Below, in pieces: positions 8,540 to 16,377 of a stretch of DNA of 45,009 nt. The DNA lies in the NCBI RefSeq assembly GCF_004348995.1, contig NZ_SMKQ01000050.1, forward strand, positions 1 to 45,009. Reading direction: 5' to 3'. The translations under genes were made by a program, and so were the position numbers. How positions within the stretch are numbered: position 1 is the stretch's first letter; the number at the start of each line of letters is the position of its first letter. Origin of the DNA: Nonomuraea terrae (GTDB lineage Bacteria > Actinomycetota > Actinomycetes > Streptosporangiales > Streptosporangiaceae). The notes below the pieces were generated by a model, which made no database searches, had not been told where the DNA came from, and saw only the letters and a program-made list of their open reading frames with translations.

Positions 8540-10870
8540 TCAGTCCAGCAGTTCGAGCAGGTCGCGGTCCCCGCGCTCGCGGAGTCTGGCGAGCAGGTCG
8601 GGCAGCGGTACGGGGCCCGTCATGCCGATCCTCGTGGCGATCACCCTCGCCGCCTGCTCCTTGGTGCCGCCCGGCGCCGTGTAGCCCACCAGGCGCAGCG
8701 CCTTGGTGATCTTCTCGGCGCCCTGAGCGGCGACCGGCAGGTGCCTGGCCCGCAGCACGCCCTCGTCCGAGAGGGTCAGGAACAGGTGTCCGCCCTCCTT
8801 GGCGCCCACGTCCACGAGCAGCTGAGCGACGGACACCAGCACCGGCCTGCCGTGCCAGGTCATCGTCAGCTCGCCCGCCGCGCTCCTGACGGTCTTGGTC
8901 TCACCCGGCGACAGCCCCAGGTAGGCGGCGAACCCCGTCGGCAGCGGGCACTCGCCTCCGGCGAGCTGCTCGGCGGTCACGTCGACGCGCAGCCACCACC
9001 GTCCGTCCGGCTGCCGGAAGCAGCGCCGCGTCTGGGAGACGTCCTTCAGCGGCTGGTACGGCCGCTCCGGCTCGCCGTTGGCCTCGGGTGGCGTCACCGG
9101 CGTGAACGCCTGGAACACCGGCGGCCCCGCAGGCGGCTCCACCGGAAGCCCGGCAGGCGGGCCCACGGGCGGGGGCGGCGGGAAGGGGCCGAACGCCGAG
9201 TGCGGCCCGCCCGGCGGCGGAGGGAACTGCACCTGCGGCGGCACGTGCTGCACCTGCGGCTGCCGGGCGTGCGCCGCCAACGACGCCAGCACGAACTGCC
9301 AGGCGGGCACCTCCAGCGCGCGGATCTCCGCGCCGTGCCAGCTCGCCGCGCCGGTGAGCTGGTCCTTGGACGGGGCCGGCCCGACCGTCTTGATCAGCTC
9401 GTCCAGATGTGCCCGGAAGGGCGCCGCCTCGTCGCTCGCCAGCCACTGGTCGAGGCGCGTGCGCAGCTCGTACTCGGTGGCGGTGATGTCGGCAGGGGGG
9501 ACGGCGAAGAGCTTGGCCAGCTGGTCGACGGCCGACGGCTCGTCGGTGAAGACCCGGTTCTGCGCCACGGCCCACGTCTTGTCGTCGAGCCCGGCGAACG
9601 CCGCCTCGAGCAACTCGAGCAGCCCCTGACCGCCACTGCCCCCGGCACCCTTTCCCATGGGCGCGGGCACGGGCTGCTCAGGCTGGACGTCCTCGGCTTC
9701 GGCGTGCACAGGTTCGGCCTGAGCCGGTTGGGCGTGCTCAGCTTCGGCGTCCTCCGGCTCGGCGTCCTCGGCTTCGTCGTCCTCGGCTTCGGCGTCTTCA
9801 GCTTCGGCGTGCTCCGGCTCAGCCGGCAGGGCCTCGCCGTGCTCGGCCTCCACGTCGGCCGGCAGGCCCTCGGCGTGCATCGGCTCGGCGTGCTCCGCCT
9901 CGCCATCCGCCGCCTCGCCGTGCGCCTCGCCGTGCGCCCCGTCCTGTGCCTCGGCGGGCATCGGCTCGGCGTGCGCCGCGTCGGCGTGCTCCTGTTCCTG
10001 GTGAACTCCGGCGGCTTCCCGTGCGGCGGAGCCGTCGGCGGGCTCGCCGGGAGCGTGCCACTCGGCGGCCTCGGCGGGCAAGGCGGCGGGCTCGTCCGGA
10101 GCTGCCGCCGCCTCCTCCGCCGCGTCCTCACCGGCCCGGTCGCCGGCGGGCGCCCGCTCCAGGACGGCGTCCTGCGCCGGCTGCTCGTCCTCGGGCTCCT
10201 CGTCCTCAGTGGAGTAGGAGTCGTCGGCGGATTCCGAGCCACGGAACGCGGGTGCGTAGGCGGCGAAGCGGGCCGAAGGCTCCTCGACGGGCGCCCCGGG
10301 CTTCGACGCGGGGGCGGGGGGCTCCGGCTTCTCGGCCACTAACGGATGGCCGGCCGCGACCTCATGGAACGCGTCCTCGGCACGACCGGTCGCGGCCTCC
10401 TCGTACGCGTCGTCCGCGATGGGCAGCCCGCCCGCCGCGTACGGCTCGGCGCCCATCCCGGGGCGTTCAGGTGCGAGGCGCGCCAGAACGGCCGTGAACA
10501 GGATGTTCATCACCGGCCGCGCCTGGATGAACGGCTGGTCCACCAGCTCCCGCCCGGTCAGCGCGAGCAGCCCGGCCCACGACCCGGCCCGGTCGAGCGC
10601 GATCGCGACCGCGGGCTCGTCGGCCTCTTCCGGGTCGAGCACGTAAAGCGCCGGCAGGACGTCGCCGATCGCCGCCGCGGGCCAGTGCTCCAGGGCGATC
10701 TCCGTGAGCAGCTCGCCCAGCGACTCGGGGCCGATCGCCGCGAGCACCCGAGGCATGGGCAGGCTGCGCCACCACGCGTCCGGCAGGTCCGGCTGTCCGG
10801 CGAGTAGCGTGATCGTCGACGCGTCGCTCCACCTCAACGGTGGTACGAGGTCGCTCAGGCAGAAATTCAT
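8540..10870 (-). CDS. Protein A: paralogue of protein B with acidic repeat linker and degenerate HTH
   Basis: A 776-residue protein sharing N- and C-terminal domains with protein B. Residues 1-135 match B's N-terminal domain (MN..LSDL.PPLRW, DAWW, GDVLPAL). Residues about 139-415 are a low-complexity acidic linker rich in Ala/Glu/Asp with HAE, AED and PAE repeats. Residues about 415-478 align with B's sigma region-4-like segment, but the recognition part reads VPPADITATEY in place of B's VTRERIRQIER, so base-contacting and Arg residues are gone. A Pro-rich linker (about 538-592) replaces B's winged-helix-like part. Residues about 604-776 are the shared C-terminal domain (DVSQTRR, DGRWW, LPTGFAAYLG, LVGYTAP, RLRERGDRDLL). 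First gene of the cassette, ATG preceded by GGAACGGG. Possibly a non-DNA-binding regulator or scaffold. Confidence 0.8.
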   Translation of the reverse strand: MNFCLSDLVPPLRWSDASTITLLAGQPDLPDAWWRSLPMPRVLAAIGPESLGELLTEIALEHWPAAAIGDVLPALYVLDPEEADEPAVAIALDRAGSWAGLLALTGRELVDQPFIQARPVMNILFTAVLARLAPERPGMGAEPYAAGGLPIADDAYEEAATGRAEDAFHEVAAGHPLVAEKPEPPAPASKPGAPVEEPSARFAAYAPAFRGSESADDSYSTEDEEPEDEQPAQDAVLERAPAGDRAGEDAAEEAAAAPDEPAALPAEAAEWHAPGEPADGSAAREAAGVHQEQEHADAAHAEPMPAEAQDGAHGEAHGEAADGEAEHAEPMHAEGLPADVEAEHGEALPAEPEHAEAEDAEAEDDEAEDAEPEDAEAEHAQPAQAEPVHAEAEDVQPEQPVPAPMGKGAGGSGGQGLLELLEAAFAGLDDKTWAVAQNRVFTDEPSAVDQLAKLFAVPPADITATEYELRTRLDQWLASDEAAPFRAHLDELIKTVGPAPSKDQLTGAASWHGAEIRALEVPAWQFVLASLAAHARQPQVQHVPPQVQFPPPPGGPHSAFGPFPPPPPVGPPAGLPVEPPAGPPVFQAFTPVTPPEANGEPERPYQPLKDVSQTRRCFRQPDGRWWLRVDVTAEQLAGGECPLPTGFAAYLGLSPGETKTVRSAAGELTMTWHGRPVLVSVAQLLVDVGAKEGGHLFLTLSDEGVLRARHLPVAAQGAEKITKALRLVGYTAPGGTKEQAARVIATRIGMTGPVPLPDLLARLRERGDRDLLELLD

Positions 10871-10981
10871 CCCGTTCCGTTCACCAGCCCCTCACGCCGT
10901 GGCAGCGGTGCAGCCATCATCTCGCCGCCCACGGAACAGACCATAGTCCGGCAAAACAGCCCTACGCATCATGCCGTCGCA

Positions 10982-11758
10982 TCAACGCCGAACAGCGGCA
11001 AAACGTAGTCGCACGTAATCGGCCATCCAGCCGGTCTCCCTGCGCAGCGCGGGCGCGGCCAGCTCGTTGACCCGCTGGAGCAGGGGCTCCACGATCTCGG
11101 GCGGCAGCCCTTCGAGCACCGACCCGGCGAACATGCGCACCCAGTCGGCGGCCCCGCCGGGGCACTCCTCAAGAGGCGTCGGCCGGTCGAAGTATTCGAG
11201 CAGCCGCACGACGAAGCCCTCCTGCTCCAGGCGGCGGGCGTACTCGGCGGGGGTGGGGAAGTACCACGGGAGCTCGGGCTCGCGCAGCCCGTATTCGCGC
11301 CAGGCGGTGAACATGGCCGCGGTCAGCTCCGCGCAGTTGCCCGCACCGCCCATCTCCGCGACGAAGCGCCCGCCAGGCGTGAGTGCCTCGCGGACGCTTG
11401 CGATCACGGCGCCGGGGTCGCGGGTCATCCAGTGCAGCGCCGCATTGGAGAAGACCGCGTCGTACGGATCGACGACGGTGAAGTCGTGCGCGTCCCCGAC
11501 GATGAAGTTGATGCCCGGATACTGCGCCAGCGCCTTCTCGATCATCGCCGGCGAGCCGTCGATGCCGAGGACCTCAGCCCCTCGGAAGGCGATCTGCGCG
11601 GTCAGCACCCCGGTGCCGCAGCCCAGGTCGAGCACGCGCTCGCCGGGCCGCGGGTCGAGCAGGTCGACCAGTGGCGCGCCCTGCGTCGAGACGTAGCCGA
11701 AGCTGCTGTCGTAGGCGCGACTGTTCCACCGCTCCAAGCTCGGTGTGTCGTATCGCAA
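10982..11758 (-). CDS. Class I SAM-dependent methyltransferase (trans-aconitate methyltransferase-like)
   Basis: A 258-residue cytoplasmic methyltransferase with a Rossmann fold. Motif I is VLDLGCGTG, followed by the acidic residue of motif II (VLGIDGSP), motif III-like DAVFSNAALHWM, and the post-I segment TPGGRFVAEMGG. The phrase NAALHW and general layout resemble trans-aconitate 2-methyltransferases and related small-molecule methyltransferases; the substrate cannot be read from sequence. The best start found is TTG at 11758, with a purine-rich AAAAGAG stretch upstream; this start is uncertain. The gene lies 111 nt before protein A in the same orientation with no obvious hairpin between them, so read-through into the helicase cassette is possible. 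Confidence 0.8.
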   Translation of the reverse strand: MRYDTPSLERWNSRAYDSSFGYVSTQGAPLVDLLDPRPGERVLDLGCGTGVLTAQIAFRGAEVLGIDGSPAMIEKALAQYPGINFIVGDAHDFTVVDPYDAVFSNAALHWMTRDPGAVIASVREALTPGGRFVAEMGGAGNCAELTAAMFTAWREYGLREPELPWYFPTPAEYARRLEQEGFVVRLLEYFDRPTPLEECPGGAADWVRMFAGSVLEGLPPEIVEPLLQRVNELAAPALRRETGWMADYVRLRFAAVRR

Positions 11759-11857
11759 GACGATCAGCTCTTTTCTCGGACTTCGGGCCCCCGTGGCCGT
11801 GCTGTCCGTTCACTTTAGAGCCTGAACGTCGCGACGACATATCAAGTCACTTCGGAC

Positions 11858-12928
11858 TCAGCCCACACTCTTCCCCCATTCCCGCTTCAGGTACGCCTTC
11901 GCGGCGTCCGTCTGCGGGATGGTCATGAGGACGGGCGGCCCGGGCGCCTTGGGCAGTTTCGCGGCCTGCTCGCGGTCGAGCGTGCCCTTCATGAGCATCG
12001 CCTCGCCGCGTGCCGGCCGGGCGAACCCCTTCTGCAGCAGGTTCTGGCCCTCGTCGGAGAAGAGGAACTCCTGCCAGAGCCGGGCCGCGGCCGGGTGCGG
12101 GGCCGCCTTGTTGATCGCCTGCACGTGGTAGGCGCCGAGCGCCGCGTCGCGCGGGATCGTCACCTGCCAGCCGTCGGAGTGGTGAGCGCTGCGGGCCGCG
12201 TTCAGGTGGTCCCAGGCGACGACGACGTTGGCCTTGGCCGGATCGGTGAGCCGGCCGGCCTGCTTGAGCTTGGCGAACAGCGCCACGCCCTGCTCGGGCT
12301 GCGGCACGCCCGCGCGCATGGACGCCGCCATCACACCCCCGAACGCCGAGGCCGAGCGCAGCGGGTCGCCGTCGAGCGCGACGCGGTAGTTGGGCTGCAG
12401 CAGGTCGTTGAAGGAGACGGGCGCCTTGACCGCGCGGGGGTCGTACCCGATGGACATGTAGCCGCCGTAGGCGGCGTACCAGGAGCCGGACGGGTCCTTG
12501 ACGTGGTCGGGAAGGTCCTGCCACCCCTGCACCTTGTACGGAGCGAACCGGTCGGCCCCCGACACGGCCACGTCCATGGTGAGATCGAACACGTCCGGCT
12601 TGAGCTGCGGGGCCGCGTCGAGCTCGCGCCTGCTGCTCGCGTTCGGCTCCAGCTCGTTGACCTTGATGTCGTACTTGTCGACGAAGGTGTCGATGATCTC
12701 GCCGTAGTTGACCCAGTCGCGAGGCAGGGCGATGACGTTGAGCTGGCCCTCTTTCTTGGCGGCCTCGACGAGCCGGTCCATCGTGCCGAAGCCGCTCTTC
12801 AGCGAGGCGGCCTGGACGTTGACGGGCGGCAGGTTCTTCGCTTCGGTCGCGGTGGAGTCGGTGGACGACGCGCCGCATCCGGCGCTGGCGAGGATGGCTG
12901 CTGCGGCGGCGCAGGTACGTACAGTCAC
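11858..12928 (-). CDS. ABC transporter substrate-binding lipoprotein (orphan)
   Basis: A 356-residue extracellular solute-binding protein of the PotD/Fbp-like class. I chose the GTG at 12928 because it gives a short lipoprotein signal: Arg at residue 4, an Ala-rich core and the lipobox ASAGC near residue 17. The frame stays open 108 codons further upstream, but that stretch overlaps the small gene at 12946-13176 and has no signal peptide. The mature part has typical elements: GQLNVIALPRDWVNYGEIIDTF, YGGYMSIGYDP, FNDLLQPNYRVAL, and a C-terminal FLFSDEGQNLL. By family it captures a small organic or metal ligand for an importer. No permease or ATPase gene is adjacent, so its partner must be elsewhere or it acts alone. 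Confidence 0.85.
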   Translation of the reverse strand: MTVRTCAAAAAILASAGCGASSTDSTATEAKNLPPVNVQAASLKSGFGTMDRLVEAAKKEGQLNVIALPRDWVNYGEIIDTFVDKYDIKVNELEPNASSRRELDAAPQLKPDVFDLTMDVAVSGADRFAPYKVQGWQDLPDHVKDPSGSWYAAYGGYMSIGYDPRAVKAPVSFNDLLQPNYRVALDGDPLRSASAFGGVMAASMRAGVPQPEQGVALFAKLKQAGRLTDPAKANVVVAWDHLNAARSAHHSDGWQVTIPRDAALGAYHVQAINKAAPHPAAARLWQEFLFSDEGQNLLQKGFARPARGEAMLMKGTLDREQAAKLPKAPGPPVLMTIPQTDAAKAYLKREWGKSVG

Positions 12929-12945
12929 ACAATGAATACTTACTG

Positions 12946-13176
12946 CTACATCCGCCCAGGTCGAGGAGGCGCGGCCGGAACGACTCGGGCCGCCACCAGC
13001 GTCTCTTCGGGGATCTCCACCACCGTGCCGTCTTTTTTCCGGATTTTGAGCACGCCGTTCTCCCAGGACACCAAAATCCCGACAGCGTCGCGAAACCCAC
13101 CGGGGACGCGCCTGCGGGTGGTGACCCGAGCGCCCACGTCGTGCGTTGTAATGGCGATGACAAGGCGTCCGGCCAC
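12946..13176 (-). CDS. Small SH3-like domain protein (N-terminal domain of actinobacterial GNAT proteins)
   Basis: A 76-residue protein starting with GTG at 13176, with a GGAGGG ribosome site about 10 nt upstream. The sequence (DVGARVTTRRRVPGGFRD, GILVSWENGVLKIRKKDGT, VVEIPEETLVAARVVP) looks like a small beta-barrel. From memory, it matches the N-terminal part of actinobacterial GNAT acetyltransferases (Rv0428c type) that are often encoded beside the fdxA ferredoxin gene. Here the acetyltransferase part is missing: the frame stops after PAAPPRPGRM and no GNAT motif follows before the lipoprotein gene 17 nt downstream. It is therefore either a stand-alone domain or the remnant of a larger gene. 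Divergent from fdxA with 105 nt between starts. Confidence 0.65.
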   Translation of the reverse strand: MAGRLVIAITTHDVGARVTTRRRVPGGFRDAVGILVSWENGVLKIRKKDGTVVEIPEETLVAARVVPAAPPRPGRM

Positions 13177-13281
13177 GAGTTTGCCACCCTCCGTTTCGGC
13201 CAGCCGGGAAGCACGGCAATACTAGGGCGTAGCAAACCGCGGTCGAAGTCATGCCATGGTGCGGAGAAGAAGGAGCTCGAG

Positions 13282-13608
13282 GTGACCTACGTCATCGCGC
13301 AGCCTTGCGTGGACGTCCTGGATAAGGCGTGCATCGAGGAGTGCCCCGTCGATTGCATCTACGAGGGCGAGCGCATGCTTTACATCCACCCCGACGAGTG
13401 CGTGGACTGCGGCGCGTGCGAACCCGTGTGCCCCGTAGAGGCGATTTTCTATGAGGACGACCTTCCCGAGCAGTGGAAGGAGTTCTACAAGGCCAATGTG
13501 GACTTCTTCGAGGAGCTGGGCTCGCCTGGCGGCGCCTCGAAGGTCGGCAAGATCGCGAGGGACCACCCGGTGGTCGCCGCTCTGCCGCCACAGAGCGAGG
13601 ACCACTAG
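13282..13608 (+). CDS. fdxA: 7Fe ferredoxin FdxA
   Basis: A 108-residue [3Fe-4S][4Fe-4S] ferredoxin, a soluble low-potential electron carrier. Cysteines sit at 9, 17, 21, 25, 40, 43, 46 and 50 in the pattern CVDVLDKACIEECPVDC and CVDCGACEPVCPVEA. In the family, C9, C17 and C50 hold the 3Fe cluster and C21, C40, C43 and C46 the 4Fe cluster. The C-terminal part (DLPEQWKEFYKANVDFF) is also typical. The GTG at 13282 is chosen because AAGGAG lies 7 nt upstream and translation from there begins with the conserved MTYVIAQPC; a frame extending upstream to 13141 overlaps the divergent gene. Located directly before dapC, as in many actinobacteria. Confidence 0.95.
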   Translation: MTYVIAQPCVDVLDKACIEECPVDCIYEGERMLYIHPDECVDCGACEPVCPVEAIFYEDDLPEQWKEFYKANVDFFEELGSPGGASKVGKIARDHPVVAALPPQSEDH

Positions 13609-13701
13609 TACGAACGCCGTGCACGGGGGCATCCGGGCCGGATGCACCCCGTCCGCGTGGCCGCCGCGCCGCAGTACGGCACCGCGACATCATGGAGAAC
13701 C

Positions 13702-14772
13702 GTGAACACCCTGCCTGACTTCCCGTGGGACCGGCTGGAGCCGTACAAGGAGCGCGCGCTGGCACACCCCGACGGCATCGTCGACCTGTCCGTCGGCACT
13801 CCCGTCGACCCCGTGCCGCAGATCGTCCAGGACGCTCTGACGCAGGCGGCCGACAGCCCGGGTTACCCCCTCACCCACGGCACCAAGGCGCTGCGCGAGG
13901 CCGCGGCGGGGTGGTTGCGGCGCAGGCACGGCGTGACGGTCGATTCGAAGGACGTCCTGCCGGTGATCGGCTCCAAGGAGTTCGTCGCCTGGCTGCCCAC
14001 CTACCTGGGCGCGCGTCGGGTGGTCTTCCCCGAGCTGGCCTACCCCACCTACGACGTGGGCGCCCGGCTCGCCGGGGCACACGGCACGGCCTCCGACAGC
14101 ACGCTCGCGCTCGGCCCCGAGCACGTCGACCTCATCTGGGTCAACTCCCCGGGCAACCCCACGGGCCGGGTGCTGCCCGCCGAACACCTGCGCAAGGTCG
14201 TCGCGTGGGCGCGCGAGCGCGGCACGGTCGTCGCCTCCGACGAGTGCTACATCGAGCTCGGGTGGGAGGAGCAGCCGGTCTCGATCCTCCACCCCGACGT
14301 CTGCGGCGGCTCCCACGAGGGGCTGCTCGCCGTCCACTCCCTGTCCAAGCGCTCCAACCTGGCCGGCTACCGCGCCGGGTTCGTGACGGGCGACCCCGTC
14401 CTGGTCAAGCGGCTGCTGGAGACGCGCAAGCACGCGGGCATGCTCATGCCGCAGCCCGTGCAGGCCGCGATGACGGTGGCGCTCTCCGACGACGAGCACG
14501 CCGAGCGGCAGCGCGAGCGCTACGCCGCCCGCCGTGAGGTGCTGCGTCCCGCGCTGGAAAGGGCCGGGTGGCACATCGACCATTCGACGGCGGGCCTGTA
14601 CTTCTGGGCGTCCAACGGGCAGAGCGCGTGGGATCAGGTAGGAAAGCTTTCCGAGATCGGCATTTTGGTCGCGCCCGGCGAGTTCTACGGATCCGCAGGT
14701 GGGCGGCACGTTCGCGTCGCGCTCACCGGCACAGATGAACGGATCGCTGCGGCGGTGCGCCGCCTCCAGTAG
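13702..14772 (+). CDS. dapC: Succinyldiaminopimelate transaminase DapC
   Basis: A 356-residue class I/II PLP-dependent aminotransferase. In the succinylase branch of lysine/meso-diaminopimelate synthesis it converts N-succinyl-2-amino-6-ketopimelate with glutamate to N-succinyl-LL-diaminopimelate. Visible motifs: NSPGNPTG (148-155), SDECYIELGW (D180, Y183) and the Schiff-base lysine K216 in SLSKRSNLAGYR. The GTG at 13702 is chosen because GGAGA precedes it and the N-terminus (LPDFPWDRLEPYKERA) matches the family; an upstream ATG at 13642 adds an unlikely 20 residues. The neighbours fdxA, dapD and dapE support the DapC call over a generic aminotransferase. Confidence 0.93.
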   Translation: MNTLPDFPWDRLEPYKERALAHPDGIVDLSVGTPVDPVPQIVQDALTQAADSPGYPLTHGTKALREAAAGWLRRRHGVTVDSKDVLPVIGSKEFVAWLPTYLGARRVVFPELAYPTYDVGARLAGAHGTASDSTLALGPEHVDLIWVNSPGNPTGRVLPAEHLRKVVAWARERGTVVASDECYIELGWEEQPVSILHPDVCGGSHEGLLAVHSLSKRSNLAGYRAGFVTGDPVLVKRLLETRKHAGMLMPQPVQAAMTVALSDDEHAERQRERYAARREVLRPALERAGWHIDHSTAGLYFWASNGQSAWDQVGKLSEIGILVAPGEFYGSAGGRHVRVALTGTDERIAAAVRRLQ

Positions 14773-14864
14773 GATCGCCCCGCACAGCCCGCGAAACGGG
14801 CTTGTCTCGCACAAATCGATAAGGGCTTATGCCGAGGCAGACCGCGAGTGGAGCGAGCTGATCG

Positions 14865-15521
14865 ATGAGCGTGACCTCCATGGTCGTTCTCGGGCTGAGC
14901 ATCGCCACCGTCCTGCTGCTGCTCGGGGCCTTCTGGGCCACGACGCGGCAAGACAGGCGGGGCCGCGTCAGCGCGCCGCCGGCCGAGGTCGCTCCTCTCG
15001 AGACCCCGCTGGCGGCTCCGGTGGGCGCTCCCGGGCATGCCGGCACCGACTTCACCGACCCTCGTACGATCGGGGTCGGCGACCGGATCGAGATTCACGG
15101 GTCGCCCGCGCGCGTCCTCGGCGCCATGTACGTCTCGTGGCAGGGCCAGCAGTGGACCGAGTTCCTGCTGCGCGACTCCTCCCGGCGCTTTCAGTGGCTC
15201 TCCGTCGAGGAGCTTCCGGGAGACCCGCCGCATCTGGAGGTCAAGCTCTGGAACGACGTGCCCACGCAGGGCATGGTGCCGGCCAAGAGCATGCTGATCA
15301 TGGAGGCCGTGGAGTTCCACCCGATCGAGCGGGGGACGGCCGCGTTCCGCAGCGAGGGCGACACCGGCCTGCCGGAGCGAGGGCTGCTCGACTTCGCCGA
15401 CTACCGCGCCTCCGACGGCCGGCTGCTGTCGTTCGAACGCGTCCAGGGCGGCGCCTGGACGGCCGCCTATGCCCAGCCGCTGCCGCCGGGCTCGATCTCC
15501 ATCGTCACCCGCGCGCCCTGA
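14865..15521 (+). CDS. DUF4178 domain membrane protein
   Basis: A 218-residue protein with one N-terminal transmembrane helix (about residues 5-25, VVLGLSIATVLLLLGAFWA), a flexible Ala/Pro linker, and a soluble C-terminal domain from about residue 65. The soluble part reads VGDRIEIHG, WTEFLLRDSSRRFQWLSVEE, LEVKLWNDV and FADYRASDGRLLSFER, which fits DUF4178, a beta-rich domain of unknown biochemical role. In other actinobacteria DUF4178 genes often accompany DUF350, DUF4247 and spermidine-synthase-like genes; none of these is present here. It ends 4 nt before the stop of the convergent gene at 15526. Confidence 0.75.
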   Translation: MSVTSMVVLGLSIATVLLLLGAFWATTRQDRRGRVSAPPAEVAPLETPLAAPVGAPGHAGTDFTDPRTIGVGDRIEIHGSPARVLGAMYVSWQGQQWTEFLLRDSSRRFQWLSVEELPGDPPHLEVKLWNDVPTQGMVPAKSMLIMEAVEFHPIERGTAAFRSEGDTGLPERGLLDFADYRASDGRLLSFERVQGGAWTAAYAQPLPPGSISIVTRAP

Positions 15522-15525
15522 CGGG

Positions 15526-16377
15526 TCACGACAGCTCCACGCCGCGGGCGCCGGCCTTGCCGTCGGCTTCCCAGCCCTCGGTCTCGTAGTCGTTGGCCCA
15601 CGCCGCGCCGCCGTAGCCGACCCTGCTGAGGCCGTACTTCTCGGCGTGGGCCACCCACCAGGAGGCCACCAGCCAGCCGCGCTTCTTCGTGGTGATCGCC
15701 GTGCTGCCCAGCGCCCTGGCCAGCTGCTTGCGCGCCTCCCGCGTACGCGGCGCCGGCGCGGGCGTGCGGGCCTGCGGATACCAGCAGTGCAAGGCCCGCG
15801 GCACCCGCCCGGTGAAGGCGGCGGCCAGGAGCTTCGCCTCCTCCTCGTGCGGCGCGTACGCGTAGCCGCCCGCCGAGCGCTGCACGGCCTGCGCCGCCTC
15901 CGCCAGCGGCAGCTCGCGGTAGTCCGCCACCTTGACCAGCGCGGCGAAGAACCTGTTCGTCGCGTAGACCGGGTCCATGATCTGCTTCTTGGTGCCCCAG
16001 CCCTGCGACTCGCGCTGCTGGAACACGCCGACCGAGTCGCGGTCGCCGTAGGCGACGTTCCTGAGCTTCGACTCCTGCAACGCCGTCGCGTACGCGATGA
16101 CCACGGCCCGCTCGGGCAGCTTGCGGCGCGCCGCGACGGCGGCGATCGTGGCCGAGATCTGGGCCTGCTCGGGATCGAGCTCGCGCACGCCCAGCGGGGT
16201 GTCGACCACGCAGTACGCCTCGCGCACCACCACGGGCGCCCTTTTCAGCAGGTGGAAGAGCCCTAGGGAGACGGCGACGGCGAGTACGACCACGATGACC
16301 GCGATGGTGATGACTCCACGGGAGAAGCGCAGGCGCACGCTGAAGAACCTACCCGGACGGATAAGCTCCGTGGCCAT
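15526..16377 (-). CDS. Membrane-anchored actinobacterial hypothetical protein (lytic-transglycosylase-like region)
   Basis: Up to 283 residues with a single N-terminal transmembrane segment (VITIAVIVVVLAVAVSLGLF) and an extracytoplasmic domain. The conserved stretch AYATALQESKLRNVAYGDRDSVGVFQQRESQGWG resembles the ES..F..... core of lysozyme-like transglycosylase folds (Glu followed by QQR and the trailing Gly). It is often annotated simply as hypothetical in actinobacteria. The upstream ATG at 16377 overlaps the start codon of dapD on the other strand. A GTG at 16338 with a GGTAGG site 9 nt upstream is an attractive alternative that gives 270 residues and frees space for a dapD leader. Possible role in cell-wall turnover; no catalytic proof. 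Confidence 0.65.
   Translation of the reverse strand: MATELIRPGRFFSVRLRFSRGVITIAVIVVVLAVAVSLGLFHLLKRAPVVVREAYCVVDTPLGVRELDPEQAQISATIAAVAARRKLPERAVVIAYATALQESKLRNVAYGDRDSVGVFQQRESQGWGTKKQIMDPVYATNRFFAALVKVADYRELPLAEAAQAVQRSAGGYAYAPHEEEAKLLAAAFTGRVPRALHCWYPQARTPAPAPRTREARKQLARALGSTAITTKKRGWLVASWWVAHAEKYGLSRVGYGGAAWANDYETEGWEADGKAGARGVELS

Noticed and set aside
8501..10342. Rightward frame opposite protein A with Leu/Gly/Val/Phe repeats (LGVLSFGV type), looking like a repeat protein
   Set aside because: The repeats are the antisense of protein A's acidic Ala/Glu repeats; protein A is supported by its paralogue B.
10871..10981. Short CCGTGG/CCACGG inverted pair before protein A as a terminator
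   Set aside because: Arms are only 6 bp and about 26 nt apart, too weak to call.
11847..13235. 462-codon frame overlapping the substrate-binding lipoprotein
   Set aside because: No signal peptide or domain; the frame at 11858-12928 has a lipobox and solute-binding motifs.
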